From: Leucobacter sp. UT-8R-CII-1-4
GTDB lineage: Bacteria; Actinomycetota; Actinomycetes; Actinomycetales; Microbacteriaceae
Assembly (NCBI RefSeq): GCF_030010235.1
Contig: NZ_JASCRS010000002.1
Location: 463,490 to 527,489, forward strand
Direction: 5' to 3'
Length of the DNA stretch: 64,000 nucleotides
Part shown: piece by piece, positions 42,855-51,004 of the stretch
Layout: the number at the start of each line of letters is the position of its first letter
How positions within the stretch are numbered: position 1 is the stretch's first letter
The notes under the pieces: model-generated
The model's database searches: none
Told to the model about the DNA's origin: nothing
The model's input: the letters and a program-made list of their open reading frames with translations, nothing else
Program-made: the position numbers and the translations under genes

Positions 42855-44342
42855 ATGCAGAATCCAGTGCCACCCGCACAGCCCGCCGATGTGTCTCAGC
42901 TCGATGATTTGCCCTACACCCGCAAACACCAGCGAGTGCTTTTTGGTTCGGGCTTGGGCTGGGCTCTTGATGCCATGGATGTTGGCCTGATCTCGTTCAT
43001 CATTGCCGCGCTTGGCCAGCACTGGCAGCTCGATAAGGGCGAGATGGGGTTGATTACCTCGATCGGCTTTGTCGGAATGGCGATTGGCGCAAGCCTTGGC
43101 GGGTTGCTTGCCGATCGTTTCGGCAGGCGTCAGGTGTTCGCGGTGACGCTGTTGATCTACGGTATTGCCACCGGCGCTAGCGCCCTTGTTGGCGGCATTG
43201 CAGCACTGCTTGTACTGCGCTTTTTTGTGGGGCTTGGATTGGGTGCCGAGCTTCCTGTCGCCTCGACGTATGTGAGCGAGTTTGCGCCGGCGCGAATTCG
43301 CGGTCGACTCATCGTCATTCTTGAGGCTTTTTGGGCGGTTGGCTGGACGGCGTCGGCGCTCATTGGCTACTTCATTGTTCCGGCGTCTGAGAACGGTTGG
43401 CGATGGGCTTTTGCCATTGGAGCTGTGCCAGCAATTTACGCTCTGATTGTGCGTTGGGGCCTGCCCGAATCACCACGCTGGCTCGCCAGTCGCGGACGTA
43501 GTGCCGAAGCCTCTCAAATCGTCGAAGACTTCTCAAAGGCAAAGCCCGTACGATTCTTCTCGCGAACAGTTGCAACCGTAGATACCAGTTCGGAACGCAC
43601 CGCGCAGGTCACTGCATCATCCGTTGCTGCATCACCTGATCCGACAGCCGACAGCACAGCTTCTATTGCGACTGCCTCGGCCGCTGCACCGGCAACGACT
43701 GATTCAGAGAAGATGCCTGCGGCACCGCTCGCAACTAGCGCAGGAAAACGGCTCGCAGCACTATGGTCGCCAGAGTTCCGCCTGCGCACAGCATCTATTT
43801 GGCTCGTCTGGTTCTGTGTGAACTTTGCCTACTACGGCGCGTTCATTTGGATCCCGAGCATCTTGGTTGATGCCGGCTTCCCTCTGGTTCGCTCCTTTGC
43901 TTTTACGCTCATCATTACGCTTGCGCAGTTGCCTGGTTACGCAGTTGCCGCCTGGCTCATTGAAGTGTGGGGGCGAAAGCTCACTCTTTCAGTGTTCCTT
44001 ATCGGCTCGGCAGCCTCGGCGATCATGTTCGGCACCGTGCACACCGAAGCTGCAATCATCGCCTCTGGCATGGCGCTGTCGTTCTTCAACCTCGGCGCTT
44101 GGGGCGCACTCTATGCCGTCACCCCTGAGATCTACCCAACTTCACTTCGCGCGACCGGGGCTGGTTGGGCCGCCGGTGTAGGCCGCATCGCCTCGATCAT
44201 CGCGCCGCTGCTTGTGCCTGTCTTGCTTCTTGCGGGCGGGGCTGGACTCACCTTTACCGTCTTCGCTGTCTTCTTCGTGATTGCTGCGGTCGCGGCGTGG
44301 GGCCTCGTCGACCGAGGAGGGCATGCACTCGACGACCGTTAA
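42855..44342 (+). CDS. MFS transporter, sugar or aromatic acid:H+ symporter type
   Basis: About 495 residues with 12 membrane helices. The N-terminal helix 1 motif GWALDAMDVGLISFIIAAL contains the acidic residues typical of aromatic acid and related symporters. The loop 2-3 motif is GGLLADRFGRRQ and the loop 8-9 counterpart is WLIEVWGRKLT. Odd feature: the central cytosolic loop (about residues 228-290) is lengthened by an Ala/Ser/Thr-rich, low-complexity stretch. The ATG at 42855 lies seven bases after TACGAT, fitting a leaderless mRNA; ATGs at 42834 and 42846 are alternatives. The substrate cannot be named. Confidence 0.87.
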   Translation: MQNPVPPAQPADVSQLDDLPYTRKHQRVLFGSGLGWALDAMDVGLISFIIAALGQHWQLDKGEMGLITSIGFVGMAIGASLGGLLADRFGRRQVFAVTLLIYGIATGASALVGGIAALLVLRFFVGLGLGAELPVASTYVSEFAPARIRGRLIVILEAFWAVGWTASALIGYFIVPASENGWRWAFAIGAVPAIYALIVRWGLPESPRWLASRGRSAEASQIVEDFSKAKPVRFFSRTVATVDTSSERTAQVTASSVAASPDPTADSTASIATASAAAPATTDSEKMPAAPLATSAGKRLAALWSPEFRLRTASIWLVWFCVNFAYYGAFIWIPSILVDAGFPLVRSFAFTLIITLAQLPGYAVAAWLIEVWGRKLTLSVFLIGSAASAIMFGTVHTEAAIIASGMALSFFNLGAWGALYAVTPEIYPTSLRATGAGWAAGVGRIASIIAPLLVPVLLLAGGAGLTFTVFAVFFVIAAVAAWGLVDRGGHALDDR

Positions 44343-44355
44343 GCCACGCGGCGAC

Positions 44356-44394
44356 GCTGATCCAGCAAGGCTGATCCAGCGAGGCTGATCGCGG
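44356..44394 (+). repeat. Three short tandem copies of a 14-bp unit
   Basis: GCTGATCCAGCAAG (44356-44369), GCTGATCCAGCGAG (44370-44383) and the partial GCTGATCGCGG (44384-44394). The last copy forms the left arm of the following hairpin. Confidence 0.7.
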
Positions 44395-44417
44395 CAACAA
44401 AGCCTCCGCGATCAGCC
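44383..44417. terminator. Hairpin between the MFS symporter and VOC genes
   Basis: Arms GGCTGATCGCGG and CCGCGATCAGCC with an 11-nt loop, between convergent genes. No T-run follows, so its strength is uncertain. Confidence 0.7.
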
Positions 44418-44433
44418 CCACCGCAAACGACGC

Positions 44434-44790
44434 CTAGTGCGGATCGCCGATGCAGAATTCGTTGCCAGCGGGGTCAGTGAACGTATCCCACTGAAAGCCT
44501 GCTTCGCCGCGCAGCCCGAGGTGCGTTGCACCGGCGGCAACCCACTCGGCAACGGCCTGCTCACGGTCTGCACCGGGCTTATGGTTGAAATCAAGGTGCA
44601 AGCGGTTCTTGCCCGGTGTCGCATCTTCGACCTTTTGGAACCCAAGGTTCACTGACATGCCGGGTGCTGCGACGATGCAAAACCAGCCCTCCATATCGGC
44701 CACAATTTCACCGCCAAGTCGGTCGGCCCACCATGATGCCAGCTCGCGCGCATCGGCGGTATCGATGGTGATCATTCCAAGTTCAATCAT
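44434..44790 (-). CDS. VOC-superfamily (glyoxalase-like) protein
   Basis: 118 residues, one vicinal-oxygen-chelate unit with the beta-alpha-beta-beta-beta pattern: IELGMITIDTADARELASWWADRLGGEI, RLHLDFNHKPGADRE, FTDPAGNEFCIGDP. His in LHLDF and Glu in NEFC could be metal ligands. The family includes glyoxalases, dioxygenases and antibiotic-binding proteins such as bleomycin or fosfomycin resistance factors; no specific activity can be assigned. The ATG at 44790 is chosen by the family start. A damage-type promoter lies 41 bases upstream, which hints at a stress or detoxification role. Confidence 0.88.
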   Translation of the reverse strand: MIELGMITIDTADARELASWWADRLGGEIVADMEGWFCIVAAPGMSVNLGFQKVEDATPGKNRLHLDFNHKPGADREQAVAEWVAAGATHLGLRGEAGFQWDTFTDPAGNEFCIGDPH

Positions 44791-44830
44791 GTGTGTTTCC
44801 GTTCTTTGGGTCGGCTGCGTCTCGGGGTAC

Positions 44831-44853
44831 ACGCTACCTGGAGCCACCGACAT
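44831..44853 (-). promoter_or_regulatory. PafBC/RecA-NDp-type promoter of the VOC gene
   Basis: Minus strand: ATGTCGGTG, eight bases, TAGCGT. It matches TTGTCRGTG-N8-TANNNT except for the first T, and differs at four positions from the site at 33664-33686 (20 of 24 bases shared, counting the flanking T). Confidence 0.68.
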
Positions 44854-44981
44854 TTCCCCGGCCCTCCCCTCGAGAATTCTTTAAAATTTGTAATGAGTTC
44901 ACACAACAAAATGGTTCAATCGCGAACCGCTTTCTTGATAGAGAAATAGACCAAGGTGATTTTCACTGGCAGACTGTTCGA

Positions 44982-46586
44982 ATGGCCGAAACGCACGTAC
45001 GCGAGTTCAGCGAGCTTCCCATCACTGTTGATCGGAACGCTGATACTCCGCTTCCCGCACAGATCGCGGCCGCAATTCGCGAGGCGATTAACCAAGATGC
45101 GCTCCGTCCCGGCGAGGCTGTGCCAGCTACCCGTGAGCTCGCGAGCAGAATTGGCGTAGCTCGCGGCGTGGTCGTCGCCGCGTACGCGCAACTACTCTCA
45201 GAGGGTTATCTTTCTGCTGGACATGGCCGTGGCACCCGTGTGCATCCAGAACTTCGCTCAATTACGGAGCTAGATGCGCACCGCACCAATCGAGGATCAA
45301 CGGCTGGTAGCGCTTCTGCACAAGAGTTATCAAACGCCGCAGACGCACCTGCTTCCCGGTTATTGGAATTTCCAATAACCGGGGCAGAGTTGCACACCCC
45401 CGCACCCACTTCCTCCTCGTTATTGGAAATTCCAATAACCGAAGAAAACGGGACAACTCCCCCGAACGCGAGCGCCGCAGAAGCAGCACTCCCCCTCGCA
45501 CCGGGGCTCCCCGACACGAGTGCGGTAAAAACCGCCGCCTGGCGTGCGGCTTGGCGAAGCGCCGCCTCGCAGTCATTATTCGAAGCACCAGATCTTGGCG
45601 ATCCTCGTCTTCGAAAAGAAATCGCAGAGCACCTGCGCAGAATGCGCGGCACCACAAGACCAGCAAGCGACATTATTGTCACGGCGGGCGCGCGTGAGGG
45701 GCTAAGCCTCCTACTCAGCGCACTCGGAACCACCAGGGGCAGGGCGCTCACTGTTGGCGTCGAAGATCCTGGTTACCCCTCGCTTCGTCGCGTCGCAAGC
45801 CGTCACGGCGCGCAAATTATCGCTCTGCCAGTCGACGCCGAAGGGCTCGTCACCGAACAGCTGCCTGAAACACTGCTCGACGTGGTGCTCGTTACGCCAA
45901 GCCACCAATATCCACTTGGCGGTTCACTTCCGCTCACCAGACGGCGCGAACTCCTAGATTGGGCTGCCCGCACCGGCGCCGTCATTATTGAAGATGATTA
46001 CGACAGCGAATTGCGGCACACCGGCAGCCCATTGCCCACCCTCGCGGCGCTTGATAACGCGCAGCACGGTTCAGTCGCGCTGCTGGGCACTTTTTCGAAA
46101 ACAATTTCGCAGGCGGTTTCGTCTGGGTTCTTGCTGGTGCCCGAGAATCTGCGCCGGATCATCGAACCTGCCCGCCAAGACCTTGGTGGACCAGTTTCAG
46201 CGGTAGTGCAATCGGCACTCGCTGAATACCTTGCGAGTGGAGAACTGCGAAGGCACACCGCCAGAATGCGTCGCCGCTACGCTGCCCGCAGAGAACTTGT
46301 GGTTGAACGGCTCTTCGGCACGCCAGGCGTGCAAGTTAGACCGATGAGTGGCGGCCTGCACGCTGTAATCGAATTTCAACGAGGATCGCAAAACGCCGAA
46401 CAGTCAGTGCTTGCGCGCAGCGCGCATCTTGGCGTCGTGCCATTGAGCGCGTATTGGCACGGTCTCAGCTCTGGCAGCGAGCTCTTCGGCCTCGTGATTG
46501 GTACCGGTGGCAGCCTCGACGAGGAGCACTTTGACGGAGCGCTCCGTGAACTACGCCAGATTCTCGCTGAAGAGCTCAGCGCCTGA
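44982..46586 (+). CDS. MocR/PdxR-type GntR-aminotransferase regulator
   Basis: About 534 residues. The N-terminal GntR winged helix (ADTPLPAQIAAAIREAINQDALRPGEAVPATRELASRIGVARGVVVAAYAQLLSEGYL) joins a fold type I aminotransferase-like domain from about residue 165. PLP contacts are EDDYDSELRH and the lysine in GTFSKTISQAVSSG. Such proteins are transcriptional regulators that use PLP as a ligand. The linker (about 90-165) is unusually long and contains two near-identical peptides, LLEFPIT and LLEIPIT, encoded by AT-rich palindromes with rare TTA and ATA codons. The ATG at 44982 fits the family start; no ribosome site is evident. The 3' end overlaps the convergent DUF488 gene by 36 bases. Confidence 0.88.
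   Translation: MAETHVREFSELPITVDRNADTPLPAQIAAAIREAINQDALRPGEAVPATRELASRIGVARGVVVAAYAQLLSEGYLSAGHGRGTRVHPELRSITELDAHRTNRGSTAGSASAQELSNAADAPASRLLEFPITGAELHTPAPTSSSLLEIPITEENGTTPPNASAAEAALPLAPGLPDTSAVKTAAWRAAWRSAASQSLFEAPDLGDPRLRKEIAEHLRRMRGTTRPASDIIVTAGAREGLSLLLSALGTTRGRALTVGVEDPGYPSLRRVASRHGAQIIALPVDAEGLVTEQLPETLLDVVLVTPSHQYPLGGSLPLTRRRELLDWAARTGAVIIEDDYDSELRHTGSPLPTLAALDNAQHGSVALLGTFSKTISQAVSSGFLLVPENLRRIIEPARQDLGGPVSAVVQSALAEYLASGELRRHTARMRRRYAARRELVVERLFGTPGVQVRPMSGGLHAVIEFQRGSQNAEQSVLARSAHLGVVPLSAYWHGLSSGSELFGLVIGTGGSLDEEHFDGALRELRQILAEELSA
45356..45439. repeat. Pair of AT-rich palindromes inside the MocR gene
   Basis: First element 45356-45382: 13-bp arms (left arm CCGGTTATTGGAA) around a single central T. 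Second element 45419-45439: 10-bp arms (left arm GTTATTGGAA) around a single A. Over their shared 21 bases one is the exact reverse complement of the other. The centres are 60 bp apart, i.e. 20 codons, in frame. Confidence 0.85.
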
Positions 46587-46964
46587 CTCGGCAGCTCGCT
46601 GCAGCACCGCATCGCGCAACACCATCGCATGGTTTGTTGTTTCATTGCGTGAGGCATAGAGCAGGGTGAGCCGCTTCGAGTTGCGAGCAAGTTGCACCAG
46701 CTGATCCACCGCATCGCGAGCTTCGCCCTGCGACAGTTCTTCGCGATACGCAGCAGCGAAGGCGGCAAAATGCTCGGGTTCATGCCCGGCTGGGTCAGCG
46801 TGCCACCGGGTTCGCAGTTCTGGACTTGGCGCCGCAGACTTTAGCCACAGATCAATCTCGGCTGCTTCTTTCCGCACGCCCCGCGGCCAAAGTCTGTCGA
46901 TCAGCACACGGGCACCATCGCCCGCATCTGCGTTCGAATAGATCCGCTTGATCACTACTTCCAT
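46551..46964 (-). CDS. DUF488 family protein
   Basis: 137 residues. The family start VVIKRIYSNADAGDGARVLIDRLWPRGVRKE is diagnostic of DUF488 (YeaO-like), as are WLKSAAPSPELRTRW and RLTLLYASRNETTNHAMVL. The function of the family is unknown; some members sit near metal or nitrosative stress genes. The ATG at 46964 is used; an in-frame TTG two codons earlier is possible. Its 3' end overlaps the convergent MocR gene by 36 bases. Confidence 0.88.
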   Translation of the reverse strand: MEVVIKRIYSNADAGDGARVLIDRLWPRGVRKEAAEIDLWLKSAAPSPELRTRWHADPAGHEPEHFAAFAAAYREELSQGEARDAVDQLVQLARNSKRLTLLYASRNETTNHAMVLRDAVLQRAAESGAELFSENLA

Positions 46965-47012
46965 GGGCAAAGGCTACGCGCACAGACAAAGAGCCGCTAC
47001 ACTCACTGCAAC

Positions 47013-47048
47013 ATGCCTCGCTGGTGGCAGGTTTTTTGGGATACTTAG
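47013..47048 (+). CDS. Candidate Trp-rich leader peptide (11 residues)
   Basis: The mini-ORF encodes MPRWWQVFWDT and stop, with three Trp in eleven codons. A -10-like TACACT (46998-47003) lies nine bases before its ATG, so it would be at or near the 5' end of the mRNA. A small hairpin (AGCGC/GCGCT, 47052-47067) follows the stop, then the 220-residue gene. This layout resembles a translation-dependent attenuator, but it is unproven and could be chance. Confidence 0.35.
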   Translation: MPRWWQVFWDT

Positions 47049-47097
47049 TGGAGCGCGCGAAAGCGCTGCAAAAGATTTGAGGCGAAAGGGGTGCGGC

Positions 47098-47760
47098 ATG
47101 GCATTCGACTGGCTAAAGCGCAAGAAAAAGACTGCCCCGCGCCCAAAACGTCGGCTTCCACAGCGCCATCTTGCCCCAGTCGAAGAGATCGTCGAGCAGG
47201 GCCTTATGGTCGCCGATGTCGCCGTACGAATGAACGTGAAAAACGCGATTATTCTGAACGCACTCGGCCGTAAGGCTGACTACGACAAACAGCAGATCAC
47301 CCGCATGGTGCAAGACGCCACGCTTGAGCTCGCGGTTGAGCGTGAGCGAGATGCCAGGCATATCGCCAGGATGCGCGGCGAGATCAAACAGACCGGGTTT
47401 AGCACCTGGAGCGAAAACGACTACGGCAGTGACGACAATGCCACCCTGCGTCATCGTCAAGAGGTCTATGAGCAAGTTGCTGCACAGCTGCGTGAACGTG
47501 CAGACAACGAGGAGTACCTCGACGAAGCTGCTGAGCGCGCACGTACAGCCGCGTGGAATGAAGTTGGTGATTCCCTCAAAGAGAAAGCCAGCCACCCGTA
47601 CTACGCTGGCGGTTCGAGCGAAGAATACAAGCGCGAGCGCGACTCACGTATTGATCTGTTGATCCAGCGCGACCTCACCGAGCTGATGAAGCAACACGCC
47701 TCATCGGGCGAAAACGGTGGCTCAAAACGACGCATCTTCTCTAAACGCAACGAAAGCTAG
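47098..47760 (+). CDS. Hypothetical protein, helical and highly charged
   Basis: 220 residues, not recognised. A basic N-terminus (WLKRKKKTAPRPKRRLPQR) is followed by a mostly helical, Glu/Arg-rich body (ERERDARHIARMRGEIKQ, RHRQEVYEQVAAQLRERADNEEYLDEAAERARTAAWNE) and a basic C-terminus (SKRRIFSKRNES). It has coiled-coil character and no membrane segment, and could bind nucleic acid or act as a scaffold. The ATG at 47098 has AAGGGG six bases upstream; the frame upstream of it is not supported. A three-Trp mini-ORF lies 49 bases before it. Confidence 0.78.
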   Translation: MAFDWLKRKKKTAPRPKRRLPQRHLAPVEEIVEQGLMVADVAVRMNVKNAIILNALGRKADYDKQQITRMVQDATLELAVERERDARHIARMRGEIKQTGFSTWSENDYGSDDNATLRHRQEVYEQVAAQLRERADNEEYLDEAAERARTAAWNEVGDSLKEKASHPYYAGGSSEEYKRERDSRIDLLIQRDLTELMKQHASSGENGGSKRRIFSKRNES

Positions 47761-47800
47761 GGAGCACTGCGCAAGCTAGCGAACGCTAGAAGAGAAGTGT

Positions 47801-48136
47801 CTACGCGCTGATCAGTTCGGGATGCTTCGCAAGATACTCTTCGATAAACCAGCACGAGGCTTGAACGTTTCTGCCCGGCACAATCTCATGTTTGAGTGCG
47901 TGTTCTGCCAGCAGACCTGAGATTCCGGTGCCACGAAATTCGGGCAATACAACGGTGTGGTCGAAGTCAATCCCGTTCTCGCCAAGCAGCGTGTAATGCG
48001 CCTCACCTATCTCACGTGGTTCAACCTCACCGAGCGGCTTCTGATCAACGAGTACGACGAAACGGCTTCTGGCGACATCGTGCTCAATCCGAATACCGTC
48101 GGCCAACATTTCTTCTTCACTGAGGTATCGAGCCAT
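47801..48136 (-). CDS. GNAT-like N-acetyltransferase (NATD1/YjdJ type)
   Basis: 111 residues, the small GCN5-related fold: FVVLVDQKPLGEVEPREIGEAHYTLLGENGIDFDHTVVLPEFRGTGISGLLAEHAL, with the acetyl-CoA loop RGTGISG, then CWFIEEYLAKHPE. The C-terminal Cys-Trp-Phe and YL..HPE pattern is typical of the single-domain NATD1 family. Substrate unknown. It is followed 45 bases upstream by the crotonase gene on the same strand. Confidence 0.87.
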   Translation of the reverse strand: MARYLSEEEMLADGIRIEHDVARSRFVVLVDQKPLGEVEPREIGEAHYTLLGENGIDFDHTVVLPEFRGTGISGLLAEHALKHEIVPGRNVQASCWFIEEYLAKHPELISA

Positions 48137-48181
48137 GCCGTCAGCCTGTCTCAGCGAGCTGAGGGTTCCGTGTGAGCCAGG

Positions 48182-49273
48182 TTAAAACTCCAGCAAGATT
48201 TCGTCATCGCCCAATTGTGGGTCGAGGATCCGCTCGATCTCTGCTCGGCTCACATCTTCGAGTCGGGCCGGCTGCCAGCGTGGCTTGCCATCTTTGTCGA
48301 TCAGCTGCGCTCGAATACCCTCGGCGAAATCTGCACGAGCAATGAGCCTCGGCAGCACACGGTAGTCTTCGCGCAGTGCCTCGTTGAGTCCCTGGCCGGT
48401 CTCGCGCGCGAGAGCATTGCGTGCAAGAGCCACCACAACGGCGCTCGGGCATACCGATCGAATCTCGGTCGCGATCGCCGTCGCCCGCGCTTCAGATGAA
48501 CTCTCTAGCGCTTCAATCAGCCGGATACTGGCGGCAACCGGATCAGCGAGCGTGGTCGCGGTGTCGCCAAGAGCATTCTCAAACAGCGGATCACACCATT
48601 CACGATCTTGAAGCAGCGGTGACTGGGCTGGAGCCTCAGCAAAAGCCGCGACAGCTTCTGCAGGGTCTGCTCCTGCTGCAATCTCCTTTCGCAGATCATC
48701 GAGTTTTGCAGCCGCTACCTGGTGATCGGCAAACCCCAGAGCGATGGCGTCGGCTGCGGTCATACTCGCTGAGGAGGCCGCGAGTAGGTCGCCGAGCCGA
48801 CCGGGAGAGTTCGCAAAAATGGCGTTCGCTCCAACATCAGGCACAATTCCGATTCGAGTCTCTGGCATGGCCAGGCGGCTCCGCTCGGTTACCAGGCGAA
48901 TGGCGGCATGCCCGGTGAGGCCAATACCGCCGCCCATCGTGATGCCATCCATCACTCCGATGACCGGAATGCTTGCGTTCGCGACGGCGTAATCGGCCCG
49001 GTATTCGTGCCACAAAAAACTTTTGCTCGATGCCGGGCCATTTGCGACCATTGCTTTTACATCGCCGCCGCCACAGAAACCACGATCCCCCTCACCGTCA
49101 AGCCAAATGGCGGCTGAACCATCACGTTGCGCTGCGAGCACTGCGTCACGCACCGCGATCACCATGGCTCGAGAGAGGGCATTGATCGCTCGGGGCCGCG
49201 ACAGCGTAATTCTTGTGAGTGTGCCTTCACGGCGTACCGTCACAAATGCTTCTGGCTCAGTGATTTCGCTCAT
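48182..49273 (-). CDS. Enoyl-CoA hydratase/3-hydroxyisobutyryl-CoA hydrolase family protein
   Basis: 363 residues. Crotonase core with GFCGGGDVKAM and MDGITMGGGIGLTGHAAIRL, the catalytic MPETRIGIVPDVGANAIF and a C-terminal extension (EGIRAQLIDKDGKPRWQPARLEDV) that is the hallmark of 3-hydroxyisobutyryl-CoA hydrolases of valine degradation. The DKDGKPxW motif in particular argues for HIBCH rather than a plain hydratase. The ATG at 49273 has TTGGAG upstream. No other valine-pathway gene is nearby except the separate enoyl-CoA hydratase at 37.8 kb. Confidence 0.9.
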   Translation of the reverse strand: MSEITEPEAFVTVRREGTLTRITLSRPRAINALSRAMVIAVRDAVLAAQRDGSAAIWLDGEGDRGFCGGGDVKAMVANGPASSKSFLWHEYRADYAVANASIPVIGVMDGITMGGGIGLTGHAAIRLVTERSRLAMPETRIGIVPDVGANAIFANSPGRLGDLLAASSASMTAADAIALGFADHQVAAAKLDDLRKEIAAGADPAEAVAAFAEAPAQSPLLQDREWCDPLFENALGDTATTLADPVAASIRLIEALESSSEARATAIATEIRSVCPSAVVVALARNALARETGQGLNEALREDYRVLPRLIARADFAEGIRAQLIDKDGKPRWQPARLEDVSRAEIERILDPQLGDDEILLEF

Positions 49274-49306
49274 GGCTGCTCCAATTCAGGTCGTGACCAA
49301 CGTCGG

Positions 49307-50824
49307 TTACGGAGTGGGGTGAAGCGCGTCGTAGCGCTGGAATCCACCGTACACGCGCGCAAAGACAATCATGAGAGAGACGATCACCAAACCGCCAATC
49401 AGGGCAGGCGCCCAGAGCGCAATTACCGTGGCTAGAGCCCCGGCAAAAAGGTCACCGAGGCGCGGACCACCGGCGACGACAACGTAAAACAGGCCCTGCA
49501 TTCGCCCGCGAACCTCGTCTGGAGCAGCTGCCTGCAAAATAGTTGTGCGGAACACAGCACTGACATTATCTGCAGCCCCAGAGCCGGCGAGCGCAACGGC
49601 GGCGAGCGCGAGCGCCCACATGATTGGCTCACGCTCAACCCCAGCCGTGTTTGGTACGAGCGTCATGGTTACCAGCAGCACAATGCCGAACATGAGCGTG
49701 CACAAGCCATAAACGAAGATCGAGACCGTGACTGCGCGGCCCTGTCGCCGCACGGAACCAAGCGGTCCAGACAGCAAGCTGCTCAGCAGGCCGCCGATCG
49801 CGAATGAAGCCGTAAGTAGGCCTACTGTCACTGAGCCGCCGCCGAGCACAAGTGCCGCTGCTGCGGGGAACACCACACGGGGCATCCCGAAGATCATTGC
49901 GACGAGGTCGAATACGAAGGTGGCTCGCACGTTCGGTGCGGTTTTCAAGAAGCGCAGACTCTCGCCAACCGATGCAGCGCTTTCGCCCACCCCGCGCCAG
50001 AATGCTCGCGCACGTGAGACCGGTGGCAGCTGTTGCGGGGGCACCGCGTTCGTATGGTTCGCAGAGTTCGCAGATGATGGTTCTGGCAGCATTGGCGGCA
50101 ATCCCAAAATGCCAAGAAATGCGCCACTGAACAAAATCGCATCGAGCAGGTACGTCCAAGAGAAGCCAACATTCGCGACCATCACGCCCGCGAGCGCAGG
50201 CCCAACGGTCAAGGAAAGACCCATGGTGATGCCACCGAGCGCCGCCGCGGCAGGCAAGAGTTGAGTCGGCAAGAGCCGCGGCTGAATGGCTCCGCGAGCA
50301 GCTCCCATGATTGTTGCGCTCGCGGCGTTGACTGCAGCCAGCACGTAGTAGGGCCAGGTTTCGGTGACACCGATAAAAGAAATCGTGGTGAGGGTACTGA
50401 TGCTCAGCCAAGCGACGATCGCCGTCACCAGCGCCACCTTGCGTCGATCAAAACGATCAGCGAGCGCCCCACCGACAAATCCCGCGAGGATCATGGGCGC
50501 GAGCGCCCAAAGCGCAACAAACGAAACCGCAAGTGTTGACTGAGTCAGCGCATAAATGTTGAGACCAACCGCAACGATGGTCAGCTGCGCACCAATTTGA
50601 GAAACAGAAGTACCCACCCACAGCCGGGCGAAGGCAGGGCTGTACTTCAGCGGGGAGATGTCGATAAGAAGCGCGCGCAGGCCAGTTTTTTGTGTGCGAC
50701 GCTGACCGGTCTCGCCAGATGCTGCTTCTCTTGGCCGATCTTCGTGCTCACTTTGTTCTCCCACTCTCGATACCTTATCGGCAGCGTCGGACACTCCGTT
50801 CATCGAGTTCAACAAAAGCTGCAT
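49307..50824 (-). CDS. MFS transporter, enterobactin/macrolide exporter-like
   Basis: About 505 residues with 12 membrane helices. After a hydrophilic N-terminal tail of some 50 residues comes YSPAFARLWVGTSVSQIGAQLTIVAVGLNIYALTQSTLAVSFVAL, then GFVGGALADRFDRRKVALVT, the signature loop of MFS_3/EntS-like exporters. Substrate unknown. The start is uncertain: ATGs at 50824 and 50803 are both possible and neither has a convincing ribosome site; the longer frame to 50926 runs through short tandem repeats and is not favoured. Confidence 0.87.
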   Translation of the reverse strand: MQLLLNSMNGVSDAADKVSRVGEQSEHEDRPREAASGETGQRRTQKTGLRALLIDISPLKYSPAFARLWVGTSVSQIGAQLTIVAVGLNIYALTQSTLAVSFVALWALAPMILAGFVGGALADRFDRRKVALVTAIVAWLSISTLTTISFIGVTETWPYYVLAAVNAASATIMGAARGAIQPRLLPTQLLPAAAALGGITMGLSLTVGPALAGVMVANVGFSWTYLLDAILFSGAFLGILGLPPMLPEPSSANSANHTNAVPPQQLPPVSRARAFWRGVGESAASVGESLRFLKTAPNVRATFVFDLVAMIFGMPRVVFPAAAALVLGGGSVTVGLLTASFAIGGLLSSLLSGPLGSVRRQGRAVTVSIFVYGLCTLMFGIVLLVTMTLVPNTAGVEREPIMWALALAAVALAGSGAADNVSAVFRTTILQAAAPDEVRGRMQGLFYVVVAGGPRLGDLFAGALATVIALWAPALIGGLVIVSLMIVFARVYGGFQRYDALHPTP

Positions 50825-50841
50825 CGCCTCACAAACACTGA

Positions 50842-50904
50842 CGAACTCTGCCGAACTCTGCCGAGCCTCATCTATCAAGCAGACTGTGCAAGCAGACTGT
50901 GCAA
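50842..50904. repeat. Two short tandem duplications upstream of the MFS gene
   Basis: CGAACTCTGC occurs twice in tandem (50842-50861), followed by the start of a third copy, and GCAGACTGTGCAA occurs twice in tandem (50879-50904). Both lie in the region between the divergent MFS and DUF3097 genes. Confidence 0.7.
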
Positions 50905-51004
50905 CCACACCATGCGGCCACATCACGCTTCAAGACGTGGCACCCTAAACTTGCACTGAGCCCATTGGCTATTTCGCCTAGCTGCACAGGAACGCGATAG
51001 ACAC

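Noticed and set aside
44434..44853. Longer VOC protein starting at 44853
   Set aside because: The extra 21 residues overlap the promoter motif and lack family homology; 44790 is the natural start.
49635..50411. 258-residue minus-strand open frame inside the MFS exporter gene
   Set aside because: Shifted frame of a real gene; product is rich in Cys, His and Arg without family features.
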